Shown: positions 7,761-14,818, counted from the stretch's first letter. The stretch is 39,749 nucleotides of DNA from Secundilactobacillus hailunensis (GCF_005405185.1 NZ_BJDO01000022.1:1-39749), one strand, 5' to 3'. Notes: generated from the sequence alone by a model not told the origin. A program made the numbers and translations.

Positions 7761-7914
7761 CTTAGCGTCTAAAAGACTATCTGGCACGGAACATGCCTTA
7801 GTAAATAGCCGTAACCGCTGCATGCCATTCGTAGAATGCTGTGTAAGTCAGCGGTGTTCCTAGAAGCTCGTTACTTTAGTGACGAGTAGTTCACGCCTAG
7901 TGTGGTCACAACGC
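7740..7914 (+). ncRNA. Probable omega-RNA (reRNA) of the IS605-type element with its guide
   Basis: In IS605-type elements the guide RNA for TnpB comes from the 3' end of tnpB plus the right end, with the guide copied from the flank. Here 7761-7894 is non-coding and rich in local pairing: CCGTAACCGCTG and CAGCGG arms near 7808-7855, ATGCCATTCGTAGAATGC in between, and the right-end hairpin at 7867-7886. The guide would start at 7895 and read into the eamA remnant. Its 5' limit inside tnpB is unknown. The call rests on position and family knowledge, not on a covariance match. Confidence 0.55.
7867..7886 (+). repeat. IS right-end subterminal hairpin
   Basis: Arms CTCGTTACT and AGTGACGAG with a TT loop, 8 bp from the right end TTCAC. 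Same architecture as the left-end hairpin at 6070-6089. Confidence 0.75.
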
Positions 7915-8213
7915 CGATGCCAAGGTTAAATCTTCTTGGCTGGCTGAGTGTTGGCTACATTTCTATTTTCGGGACAATGTTTGCTTATCTACTGTATCTG
8001 AAGAGCTTAAATTACCTATTGCCGGCCACCACGGGAATGCTGAGTTCCTTTGAACCGTTAACAGCAACGTTTTTATCCATTATTCTCCTGCACACCGCGT
8101 TTGGTTTACCGGAAATGCTGGGTGGGGCCATGATTCTAGCAACTGCCTTTTTACAGGCGCTGCCAGTTCACAAGGTTAAAAAGGTTACCAATATCAAAAA
8201 AGCAGTTCACTGA
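7895..8213 (+). pseudogene. C-terminal remnant of a second EamA transporter
   Basis: An in-frame stretch of about 105 residues that aligns with the last third of the intact EamA protein at 5114-6031, for example FGTMFAYLLYLKSLN and TTGMLSSFEPLTATFLS in both. Homology begins exactly at the IS right end: the codons at 7896-7916 give PSVVTTP against PHILTSP. The N-terminal two thirds are missing, and the sequence left of the IS is the intergenic DNA after the first eamA gene. IS insertion followed by (or accompanied by) an adjacent deletion is the simplest history. A GTG at 7902 could start a short peptide, but there is no ribosome site. Confidence 0.9.
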
Positions 8214-8235
8214 ATTTGAAGTGAGCTGCTTTTTA
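8196..8235. terminator. Bidirectional terminator between the eamA remnant and the NCS2 permease gene
   Basis: Arms AGCAGTTCACT and AGTGAGCTGCT (one mismatch) are flanked by an A run on the left and a T run on the right, so both strands end in U-rich tails. It overlaps the stop codon of the eamA remnant. Confidence 0.8.
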
Positions 8236-8248
8236 CTGTTTTTATCGA

Positions 8249-9616
8249 TTACCGGCCACTTGAAACTGGTGCAGTTTCAGACTCTGCGGTCGGCACCGTT
8301 GCTTTTTTTGACATTAATAGATTTAAAATGATCGCACTAATTGCAGCAATTGTGATTGGTGAACCTAACAGGTATTGCAGCATTTGTGGTGCTTCGCTGA
8401 CAACTTTGGCTGGTAACAAGACCATAGCCATTGTCAAAACGATTGGGACACCAATGATGTAGATACCAGCTTCACCAGTATCCAAGTGACGAACAACATT
8501 CAGTCCGTTTAACATGATAATGACACAGATGATGGAGTAAACACCACCGATGACGGGTGCGGGAACAGCAGCGAAGAAGGCTGCTAATTTGCCACAGAAA
8601 CCAAGAATGATAAACCAGAAACCAGCGGAGATGAAGACCCGTTTGCTGGCAACACCAGTAACGGAGATAACACCGGCGTTAGTTGAGTAACCAGTCATAG
8701 GGGTGGCACCTAGCAAAGCTGATAATAGACAGCTGATACCTTCGCCAATGATTCCCATGTTCCATTGTTTCTTGGTGATCTTTTCACCGGTAACGGCACT
8801 CATAGCAAACCAAGTACCTGTTGTTTCAGTCGTTAACACAAGGTAGATGACTACAAACGTTAAAATAGCAGGAAGTGAAAAATGCAGTCCGTAGTGTAAT
8901 GACGTAAACTGAGGCAGGCTGAACCATGGAGCGGCCGTAACGGATGACCAATCAAAGGCACCCATCGCAGTAGCAACTATCGAGCCAACAACTAAGGCAA
9001 TGATGATTGAACTCACTTTGAGCACTTTCCTGAGTTGTGGTACCCGTGTACTTAAAATAATGGCAATTAACATGGTAATACCAGTGGCACCAGCAATAAT
9101 CATATTCGTATTGATATTGCCTGAAGCCTTAAAGATATTATCGTTCAAAGCGCCTGGTAATAATGATAAGCCCACACAAGTGATAATGGTTCCGCCAACG
9201 ATGGCAGGAACTAACTTGGAAATGACCTTTTGAAAGACACCAGTCACGCCTAATGCAATCAGTAAAAATGACCCGACAACTAACGATCCTAAAACGGTTG
9301 CCATCCCACCGTGTGCACCGCCGTTAGCTAAATAAATACCGGCAACGGCACCCACGGGAACGAAGGATGGGCCTTGAGAAACGGGCAACTTCAAGAAGAA
9401 TCGAGTTTGGATAATTGTCCCGAGACCGCAGGCGATGAAAGCTGCTTGTAAGAAGCCGCTCTTTTGCGCTACGGACATTGATAATAAACCAGCCATGATA
9501 ATTGGTGCAACGTACACGTCCATGGCAAGAACGTGTTGTAATCCTAGAAAACCAGCTTGTGTAACCGGCACCTTATCTTCTGGTCCATACAATAAGCCAT
9601 TCTGTTTGCGATCCAT
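8249..9616 (-). CDS. NCS2-family nucleobase permease (xanthine/uracil type)
   Basis: Proton-coupled uptake carrier for a purine or pyrimidine base, 455 aa, about 12-14 membrane segments. Family marks are QHVLAM near residue 27, GPSFVPVGA near 81, ETTGTWFA in TM8, and the NAT signature region STNAGVISVTG followed by VASKR. The xanthine/urate branch fits better than UraA, but the base cannot be decided from sequence. The start ATG 9616 has only a distant AAGGGAG. A good promoter (TTGAAA, 17 bp, TATAAT; 9986-9958) lies about 335 nt upstream, so the gene has a long leader with several hairpins. Confidence 0.9.
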   Translation of the reverse strand: MDRKQNGLLYGPEDKVPVTQAGFLGLQHVLAMDVYVAPIIMAGLLSMSVAQKSGFLQAAFIACGLGTIIQTRFFLKLPVSQGPSFVPVGAVAGIYLANGGAHGGMATVLGSLVVGSFLLIALGVTGVFQKVISKLVPAIVGGTIITCVGLSLLPGALNDNIFKASGNINTNMIIAGATGITMLIAIILSTRVPQLRKVLKVSSIIIALVVGSIVATAMGAFDWSSVTAAPWFSLPQFTSLHYGLHFSLPAILTFVVIYLVLTTETTGTWFAMSAVTGEKITKKQWNMGIIGEGISCLLSALLGATPMTGYSTNAGVISVTGVASKRVFISAGFWFIILGFCGKLAAFFAAVPAPVIGGVYSIICVIIMLNGLNVVRHLDTGEAGIYIIGVPIVLTMAMVLLPAKVVSEAPQMLQYLLGSPITIAAISAIILNLLMSKKATVPTAESETAPVSSGR

Positions 9617-9634
9617 AATATTGGTTATTCTCCC

Positions 9635-9799
9635 TTAAATTGACTTGAGTTCCTTGAACATCATCATCAACCGTCTGCTTAGTCGTTTGATATATTTTGC
9701 TATGTCAAGATTGGTAACACTGCCAGGTGGAATAGAGGGTGGACAGTGAAACCAGTGTAAGGCGGCTAAGTAGCCAAGTATGATTTTCCTCCTTGGCAT
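9635..9799 (-). CDS. Possible 54-residue ORF in the NCS2 leader
   Basis: Open frame ATG 9799 to TAA 9635, ending 18 bp before the NCS2 start. It begins MPRRKIILGYLAALHWFH and has a basic C-terminal half with KYIKRLSRRL. No ribosome site precedes the ATG, and it overlaps hairpins, so it may be non-coding or a decayed fragment. I do not recognise it. Confidence 0.2.
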   Translation of the reverse strand: MPRRKIILGYLAALHWFHCPPSIPPGSVTNLDIAKYIKRLSRRLMMMFKELKSI

Positions 9800-9889
9800 C
9801 TAGGCAAGTGGTTCCTGAGCCATGCCTAGTGAATATTCCGCTAAGTTTGCGACAAGTGTAACCACCTCACTTTATATTAAATTATATGC

Positions 9890-9949
9890 AGGTATTGGAA
9901 ATGACGAATGTTGGTTATCAAACAATAGTCATCATTCGTCCCAATACCT
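9890..9949. repeat. Two-step inverted repeat at the 5' end of the NCS2 leader
   Basis: Outer arms of 9 bp and inner arms of 8 bp are perfect, with a 4-base bulge on one side and a 22-base loop. It begins at the predicted transcription start, so it would form the first hairpin of the leader; it may instead be an operator or a terminator-like element without a T run. Confidence 0.6.
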
Positions 9950-9957
9950 TGTCAGTT

Positions 9958-9986
9958 ATTATAAGCACAATTTTATAGGGTTTCAA
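9958..9986 (-). promoter_or_regulatory. Promoter of the NCS2 permease transcript
   Basis: On the minus strand TTGAAA (9986-9981), a 17-bp spacer, and TATAAT (9963-9958). No other consensus promoter lies nearer the gene. Confidence 0.65.
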
Positions 9987-10325
9987 TGGAATTTCACGAA
10001 CAATTTAAATTTTAATTTTTGACAAAATAATATGCAAAAAGCGGAAAAGTTTTGTTAGCGGTTTCGTTACTGCAGGCGGGGTTTCAATCACAATTTACAT
10101 TGAATTCATAAACAGTCTTTATTTAAATAATTATTCATAGACACTTAAGAAATGCACTAATTTTATTTTAATAGTTTAATCGAAATCTAATATATCAGGA
10201 GCTATGCATGGGAAACTACTGAAACGGCAGAACGATTGTTGACTGCCACAGCTTTTGTGGTTAATTGCTCGTATAGATCCGATAGTGCGCGTCGTTCGGA
10301 ATAGTCACGAGACCCCAAAGACAAC
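9987..10325. other. 339-bp stretch without a recognised gene
   Basis: AT-rich DNA between the NCS2 promoter and the small transcript. It contains no open frame with a ribosome site. A short inverted pair CAGCTTTTGTGG/CCACA-like sequence near 10240-10262 was the only local structure I saw. Confidence 0.5.
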
Positions 10326-10356
10326 AAAAAAGTCCTGCGAATAGATTTCGCAGGAC
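10326..10356 (-). terminator. Terminator of the short transcript
   Basis: Perfect 10-bp stem GTCCTGCGAA/TTCGCAGGAC with a 5-base loop; on the minus strand it ends in six Ts (10331-10326). Confidence 0.9.
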
Positions 10357-10373
10357 CCTCTCTTAAGTATCAG

Positions 10374-10427
10374 CTAGTTAACTGAAGTCTCCGTAGCTGA
10401 TGCTTTAAGACTTATTCCGTAACTCAA
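10374..10427 (-). CDS. Possible 17-residue peptide
   Basis: TTG start at 10427, stop TAG at 10376-10374, product MSYGISLKASATETSVN. The sequence AGGGGGTGAT matches the 16S anti-Shine-Dalgarno in nine of ten positions and stands about 7 bp before the TTG, which is why I list it. An ATG within the SD (reading ATG CTT TGA) gives only two codons. No signal sequence or membrane segment. Function unknown; it might be a leader peptide coupled to the overlapping hairpins. Confidence 0.4.
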   Translation of the reverse strand: MSYGISLKASATETSVN

Positions 10428-10452
10428 AGCATCACCCCCTTTTTTAATTGTG

Positions 10453-10484
10453 ATTATAATACAATGATATTTAGTATTTGTCAA
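10453..10484 (-). promoter_or_regulatory. Promoter of the short transcript
   Basis: TTGACA (10484-10479), 17-bp spacer, TATTAT (10461-10456), or an overlapping TATAAT 3 bp further on. It lies just after the stop codon of the aldo/keto reductase gene. Confidence 0.75.
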
Positions 10485-10539
10485 TCAATTGCGATAAAGC
10501 GCATAGCTGCAGCATTTGTAGCTTGAATAATGGCCATAA

Positions 10540-11382
10540 TTAGTCGAATTCTTCATATTCGTTCGGGTCTTGACCAGCCACCCGGCCATCTGGTTTATTC
10601 AGGTTGTTGATTGCCTGAATTTCATCCGGTGTCAGCTTAAAATCAAAGATATCTAAGTTCTGGCGTTGATGGATCAAACTGCTGGATTTTGGAATCGGAA
10701 CGATACCGCGTTGGGTATGCCAGCGTAGAATAATTTGACCGGCATTTTTATCGTATTTTTTCGCCAATTTTTGAATCACCGGTTCTTTTAGCGACGCGCT
10801 GCCACGGCCTAATGGACTCCAAGCCTCAGTGGCAATACCACGTTCTTGATCAGCTTGTAAGCCAGCTTCATTGATCCAGTAGGGATGGACCTCAATCTGA
10901 TTAACAGCTGGTGTCACGCCCGTTTCTTTAGTTAAGCGGTCCAGATGTTCCGGTAGAAAGTTGGATACACCAATCGTGTGGATTAGACCCAGCTTTTGTG
11001 CTGTGATCATCGCTTTCCAGGCTTCAACGTAGTGGTCGCGTTTCGGCAGTGGCCAATGGATCAAAAACAGATCAAAGTAGTCCAGTCCCATTCGTGCTAG
11101 GGATTCCGTGATGGCATTTAACGCATCATCATAACGGTGATACTTGCCGGGCAGCTTAGAGGTGACAAAGAATTGACTGCGGGGAATGCCGCTTTGACGA
11201 ATGGCTTTCCCCACGATGCCTTCATTATCGTAATTAGTTGCGCTGTCTAATGACCGATAACCATCGTGGATGGCAGACAGAATCTGGTCGACACCTTGAG
11301 CACCGCGAATCTGGTAGGTCCCAAGTCCCAGCATAGGTAATTGGTGGCCATCATTTAGTAAGATATTTGGAATTGTCATCAT
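10540..11382 (-). CDS. Aldo/keto reductase (2,5-diketo-D-gluconate reductase-like)
   Basis: NADPH-dependent reduction of aldehydes or ketones in the cytoplasm, 280 aa, normal family length. The catalytic tetrad is visible: Asp in SLDSATNY, Tyr in ATNYDNE (about residue 52), Lys in VTSKLPG (about 77) and His in FLIHWP (about 110). The cofactor-binding IPKSSS stretch lies near 230. GGAGG precedes two adjacent ATGs, 4 bp before the first (11382) and 7 bp before the second (11379); the true start may be the second. The upstream promoter has a 19-bp spacer with a central dyad, the hallmark of MerR control, which would fit aldehyde or disulfide stress. Confidence 0.93.
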   Translation of the reverse strand: MMTIPNILLNDGHQLPMLGLGTYQIRGAQGVDQILSAIHDGYRSLDSATNYDNEGIVGKAIRQSGIPRSQFFVTSKLPGKYHRYDDALNAITESLARMGLDYFDLFLIHWPLPKRDHYVEAWKAMITAQKLGLIHTIGVSNFLPEHLDRLTKETGVTPAVNQIEVHPYWINEAGLQADQERGIATEAWSPLGRGSASLKEPVIQKLAKKYDKNAGQIILRWHTQRGIVPIPKSSSLIHQRQNLDIFDFKLTPDEIQAINNLNKPDGRVAGQDPNEYEEFD

Positions 11383-11409
11383 TGAACCTCCTTATAATAT
11401 ATTGCCTTC

Positions 11410-11440
11410 ATTATAACGGTTAGAGTTGACTCTAGGTCAA
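11410..11440 (-). promoter_or_regulatory. MerR-type promoter of the aldo/keto reductase gene
   Basis: On the minus strand TTGACC (11440-11435), a 19-bp spacer, TATAAT (11415-11410). The spacer holds the perfect-arm dyad TAGAGT-TG-ACTCTA (11421-11434). An over-long spacer with a dyad inside is the classical MerR activator layout. No MerR gene is in the window. Confidence 0.65.
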
Positions 11441-11486
11441 ATAAAAAGTCGAGTAAATCGCTTATTTTAATATTGACCCATTAGTC

Positions 11487-11516
11487 ATTGACTTACAAGT
11501 CAATCTAGAATATACT
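11487..11516 (+). promoter_or_regulatory. Promoter of the ABC exporter operon with overlapping TetR operator
   Basis: TTGACT (11488-11493), 17-bp spacer, TATACT (11511-11516). The 18-bp palindrome ATTGACTTACAAGTCAAT (11487-11504) covers the -35 box. Because the third gene of the operon encodes a TetR protein, this is very probably its autoregulatory operator. Confidence 0.7.
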
Positions 11517-11580
11517 CTGGGTGAAATTTCAGATCAGTTCCTTTTAGCTGCTTTAAAAGTGTGAATAAGGAGGGAAAATC

Positions 11581-12504
11581 ATGACCCAAACAATCGTCAG
11601 TATTTATCATTTGCAGAAATCTTTTGGTAAGTTTCAGGCGTTAAAGGACATTACTTTTGATGTGAATGCCGGAGAAGTATTTGGTTTTATTGGGCCCAAC
11701 GGTTCCGGTAAATCAACTACGATTCGGGTGTTGCTAGGAATCCTAAAGGCCAGTGGTGGACAGGCAACAATCTTTAATCAGGACGTCTGGCAAAAGGCGG
11801 TTGCGATTCACAATCGAATTGCTTACGTACCTGGTGATGTTTATCTGTGGCCGAACCTGACCGGCGGCGAGATGATTGATTTTCTGCTGAAGCTTAACCA
11901 CCAATCCCATAGCGCTAAAACGGATGAGCTGATTCACGAGTTTGAGTTAGATCCCAAGAAAAAATCGCGGACGTATTCTAAAGGTAACCGCCAGAAAGTG
12001 GCGCTGATTGCGGCGTTATCAACGGAGGCTGACCTCTATATTTTCGATGAACCTACCAGCGGATTGGATCCCTTAATGGAAGAACTATTTCAAAAACATG
12101 TGTTAGCTTTAAAACGCTTAGAGAAAAGTGTTCTGCTTTCCAGCCATATTTTATCGGAAGTGGAGCGGATGTGTGACCGAATTGGGATCATTCGAACCGG
12201 AGAGATCGTTGAAACTGGGACCCTTGATCAGATGCGGCAATTGACCCGTAATCAAGTCATTGTCCAGACTAAACAGACGCTGACTGGCATTGAGACATTA
12301 ACGGGCGTTCATGGGTTTAAACCCGATGAACACATTGCCAATAAAGCAGTCTTTGCGGTGGATACAGCTCAGATCGGCACAGTTATGGCAGAACTGACGC
12401 GACGGGAAATCGTGGCACTGCAGACGACACCGCCAACCTTGGAAGACTTATTTATTCGGTATTACAACAATACAGAGGGGACTGAGGGACATGACACGAA
12501 GTAA
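11581..12504 (+). CDS. ABC exporter ATP-binding protein
   Basis: ATPase subunit of an ABC-2 type exporter, 307 aa. Walker A GPNGSGKST near residue 40, a variant signature YSKGNRQKVAL in place of LSGGQ, Walker B LYIFDEPTSGLDP, and the H-loop SSHIL. A C-terminal extension of about 90 residues follows the nucleotide-binding domain, usual in drug/antibiotic exporters. GGAGGG lies 7 bp before the ATG. The gene overlaps the permease gene by 14 bp. Substrate unknown; the TetR partner suggests it responds to a toxic compound. Confidence 0.92.
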   Translation: MTQTIVSIYHLQKSFGKFQALKDITFDVNAGEVFGFIGPNGSGKSTTIRVLLGILKASGGQATIFNQDVWQKAVAIHNRIAYVPGDVYLWPNLTGGEMIDFLLKLNHQSHSAKTDELIHEFELDPKKKSRTYSKGNRQKVALIAALSTEADLYIFDEPTSGLDPLMEELFQKHVLALKRLEKSVLLSSHILSEVERMCDRIGIIRTGEIVETGTLDQMRQLTRNQVIVQTKQTLTGIETLTGVHGFKPDEHIANKAVFAVDTAQIGTVMAELTRREIVALQTTPPTLEDLFIRYYNNTEGTEGHDTK

Positions 12505-14110
12505 TCGGACTGCTCAGACTGGTTATTTGACGCGGATGTATCTCAGACGCGACCGGTTGGCCATTATCATCTGGCTGTTAGGGATTGTCAGCATGGTGGC
12601 TGCGGGAGCTAGTAAGATTATTGGCCTCAGTGGCAATGATAAGCAGGTAGCGTCACTGGTTATGGCACTGGACACGCCATCAATGGCCGCTTTATTTGGT
12701 CCCTTTACGGCGGTCAAGCCCTATACCACTGCAGCGATTTTTGCCGCTTCGATGATGGTTTTTACCGGGTTGCTGATGGCCATCATGAATATCTTCTTTG
12801 CGATTCGTAATACGCGGGCACAAGAAGATAATGGGGTGCTGGAAATGGTGCGAGCTCATAGTGTTGGCCGGCAGAGCCCGTTATTAGCCACCATCTACGA
12901 GCTACTGATGATCAATACTGTCGCGGGATTATTATCTGCTGTGACCCTGCAAGCAATTAAAATGGATGGGGCTGACGTCACGGGTGACTGGCTGTTTGGT
13001 ATCGGGATCGCCATTTTTGGCCTGATGTTTGGTGCTTTTACTCTGTTTCTGGCACAATTAGCTAGTAATTCCCGTGGTGCGACGACCATGAGCTATAGTT
13101 TGCTGGGAATCCTGTATCTTTTGCGAGCGATGACCGACGTCCAAAACGTGAAATACACTTGGTGGACGGTTTTCGGTTGGATCGAAAAAATCGATCCGTA
13201 TGGTAAAAATCGCGTTTTACCGCTCTATGACATGCTGGCGCTTGCGGTTGTTATTTTGCTGCTAACCTTTGTGATCAGTTCAGAACGGGATCTCGGTTCC
13301 GGTCTTCTACCTGATCGACCCGGTCGAGGACACGCTAGTCCGTTATTAGCTGGGCCTACCACCTTAGTTTTTCGATTAGAACGCACTAGTATGATTGCGT
13401 GGTTCATTGGGTTAGCAGTCTATGGTACTAGCATGGGGACGTTATTTAATACCATTGGGGACATGATGAATAACAGTCCCATGATCGCGAAAATTATTGG
13501 GCCAGCCGCGGCCGCTTCAGCAGGTCGGACAATGACGCTGCAATTTGCGGCTTTGATGAGTGTGATGATGGCCATCGGTGCCAGTGTGCCCGCCATTGCC
13601 ACTATGCTACGAATTAATAGTGATGAACAAAAAGGCTGGCTAGAAGCGATTCACGCCCGTAGCGTTTCACGACTGCATCTATTTAGCGCCTACACGATAG
13701 TTGGAACCGTGGCCGGATTACTGGCTTTATTCGCTGGAACGTTTGGGATGGCACTGGGCGGCCAAGGGGCGAAACACGCCTTTGAAATCAGTCGAATCAT
13801 GCGGTCGTTTTGGGGATTCGCACCAGCGGTTCTGGTGGTTATCGGTATCGTTGCCGTGGTGTTAGGTTTACTGCCAAGGTATCAACAAATTGCCTGGATC
13901 ATTCCAATTTATGCAGTGTTGTCGATTTATCTTGGCGGGTTGCTGGATTTCCCAGAATGGACGAAAAAATTAACGCCCTTCGGCTGGATCAATAACGTAC
14001 CATTAAAAGCTGTGCAGTGGGACCAAGTCGGTTGGCTGGTACTATTGAGTATTATCCTAGTCGTTGTGGGTTACGGTTTGTATCGGCGACGTGATCTGGT
14101 TGAAAATTAG
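12491..14110 (+). CDS. ABC exporter permease (polyketide-antibiotic exporter type)
   Basis: Membrane subunit partner of the preceding ATPase, 539 aa, about 12 hydrophobic segments arranged as two similar halves. This double-length ABC-2 layout matches what I recall as the putative polyketide antibiotic exporter group (COG3559). Its ATG 12491 lies within the end of the ATPase gene, preceded by GAGGGGACTGAGG, so translation is coupled. The tetR gene follows after 11 bp. Confidence 0.88.
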   Translation: MTRSNRTAQTGYLTRMYLRRDRLAIIIWLLGIVSMVAAGASKIIGLSGNDKQVASLVMALDTPSMAALFGPFTAVKPYTTAAIFAASMMVFTGLLMAIMNIFFAIRNTRAQEDNGVLEMVRAHSVGRQSPLLATIYELLMINTVAGLLSAVTLQAIKMDGADVTGDWLFGIGIAIFGLMFGAFTLFLAQLASNSRGATTMSYSLLGILYLLRAMTDVQNVKYTWWTVFGWIEKIDPYGKNRVLPLYDMLALAVVILLLTFVISSERDLGSGLLPDRPGRGHASPLLAGPTTLVFRLERTSMIAWFIGLAVYGTSMGTLFNTIGDMMNNSPMIAKIIGPAAAASAGRTMTLQFAALMSVMMAIGASVPAIATMLRINSDEQKGWLEAIHARSVSRLHLFSAYTIVGTVAGLLALFAGTFGMALGGQGAKHAFEISRIMRSFWGFAPAVLVVIGIVAVVLGLLPRYQQIAWIIPIYAVLSIYLGGLLDFPEWTKKLTPFGWINNVPLKAVQWDQVGWLVLLSIILVVVGYGLYRRRDLVEN

Positions 14111-14121
14111 AGGAGGGATAA

Positions 14122-14775
14122 ATGAGTATGCTTGAATTGAATCCTGAAATTCCAAAGGACCCAGATAAGGTTAAGCGGATTATGAAAAGTGCCACTCGGA
14201 TCTTTGCTAAAAACGGTTATTTACAGGCTAAGACGGCTGATATTGCCAAGGATGCTGAGGTTTCCAAGGGCATTGTTTTTCGCTATTTCGGCGATAAGGG
14301 GCACCTGTATTTGGCCACTGTGGAATACGTTTATGAGCGGTTGACCGATGTTGCTGACCTTTCAGTTTGGACGGATGCCAAGGATCTCGGCGATATGATT
14401 GAACGTGCGGTGCGGTACAAGATTCAGATGCAGCTGGATTACCCAGCAGAATTTAAGGTGTCAGTTCAGTCATTTTCAGATATGAAATTATTACCAGCGG
14501 ATGTTCAACCAGAAATGGCTGAATTTTGGAAAAAGCGAACCGCAAAATCCACGGCAACGCTGGAACAGCCGGTTTTGGATCGGATGCATGTCCGTGCCGG
14601 GGTTGATAAAAAGGTTCTTGAAAAATTGCTTAATTCGGTTGGTGAAGCGGTTTTTGCGGATGCACAAGTGTTTATGCAGAAACATCCCAACGCACAGATT
14701 GAGGACTTTGAACCAATCATTGAACAGATTCGTAGTGAATTTGATATTATTGAGCACGGTTTTCTTGATGAATAA
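14122..14775 (+). CDS. TetR-family transcriptional regulator of the exporter operon
   Basis: A 217-aa repressor. The N-terminal TetR DNA-binding domain spans about residues 18-65, with TRIFAKNGYLQAKTADIAKDAEVSKGIVFRYF-type helices and the typical FxYF end. The ligand-binding half is all-alpha and not recognisable. GAGGAGGG stands before the ATG, 11 bp after the permease stop, so it is the third gene of the exporter operon. The palindrome on the operon promoter (11487-11504) is the likely autoregulatory site. Confidence 0.93.
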   Translation: MSMLELNPEIPKDPDKVKRIMKSATRIFAKNGYLQAKTADIAKDAEVSKGIVFRYFGDKGHLYLATVEYVYERLTDVADLSVWTDAKDLGDMIERAVRYKIQMQLDYPAEFKVSVQSFSDMKLLPADVQPEMAEFWKKRTAKSTATLEQPVLDRMHVRAGVDKKVLEKLLNSVGEAVFADAQVFMQKHPNAQIEDFEPIIEQIRSEFDIIEHGFLDE

Positions 14776-14776
14776 A

Positions 14777-14818
14777 AAATAAGTGAGCGGTCGTTTTTAA
14801 CCGCTCACTTATTTTTTA
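14777..14818. terminator. Bidirectional terminator between tetR and the YczE-like gene
   Basis: A 15-bp perfect stem, AAATAAGTGAGCGGT paired with ACCGCTCACTTATTT, with an 8-base loop; it has A runs on the left and T runs on the right, so it ends both convergent transcripts. Confidence 0.92.

Larger units (their letters stand above)
6044..7894 (+). mobile_element. IS200/IS605-family insertion element (tnpA broken, tnpB intact)
   Basis: About 1.85 kb. The left end follows TTTAC (6039-6043), the target type used by IS605-like elements. A subterminal hairpin is present at each end: 6070-6089 and 7867-7886, both with stems beginning CTCG, a TT loop, and a purine-rich GAAAA/GAAG stretch on the 5' side that would act as guide sequence. 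The right end reads TTCAC (7890-7894). There are no target duplications or terminal inverted repeats, as expected. It carries divergent tnpA (pseudogene) and tnpB. The right flank continues in frame as an EamA gene, and joining TTTAC to GCC restores Phe-Thr-Pro, matching Phe-Met-Pro in the intact paralogue. The exact boundary is therefore well supported on the right, less so on the left. Confidence 0.85.
9617..9951 (-). promoter_or_regulatory. Long structured 5' leader of the NCS2 permease gene, candidate cis-regulatory RNA
   Basis: From the predicted start near 9951 the RNA opens with a strong hairpin: AGGTATTGG pairs with CCAATACCT and, inside it, GACGAATG with CATTCGTC (plus-strand 9890-9949). 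Further on are CTAGGCA/TGCCTAG (around 9805-9832), GCCAAG/CTTGGC (9772-9797), GGCTA/TAGCC and ACACTG/CAGTGT. I do not find the conserved core of the purine riboswitch or of other classes I know. An open frame for 54 residues (9799-9635) lies inside it. Either a novel leader RNA or a relic sequence. Confidence 0.45.
10326..10447 (-). ncRNA. Short independent transcript with two competing hairpins and a strong terminator
   Basis: A consensus promoter (10484-10456) is followed after about 120 nt by a strong terminator, and nothing else lies in between except a 17-codon frame. In RNA sense the order is: Shine-Dalgarno AGGGGGTGAT; GATGCTTT, which can pair with AAAGCATC 20 nt later; ATCAGCT, which can pair with a later AGCTGAT and overlaps the first 3' arm by three bases; then the terminator. 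The two hairpins are mutually exclusive in part. This could be a small peptide gene, an orphan attenuator, or a small RNA. I recognise no known family. Confidence 0.55.

Noticed and set aside
6044-7894. IS607-type element (serine transposase)
   Set aside because: The broken transposase has the Y1-type LVWTTKYRK and YVDSQ pattern of IS200/IS605, not a serine recombinase.
5114-8213. Composite transposon carrying eamA
   Set aside because: Only one IS copy is present, and the second eamA piece is explained by duplication and truncation.
9617-9951. Purine riboswitch in front of the NCS2 permease
   Set aside because: The conserved core and loop-loop sequences of the purine aptamer are not there.
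9822-10022. Plus-strand 66-codon open frame opposite the NCS2 leader
   Set aside because: No ribosome site, and it lies over the leader hairpins and promoter of the opposite strand.
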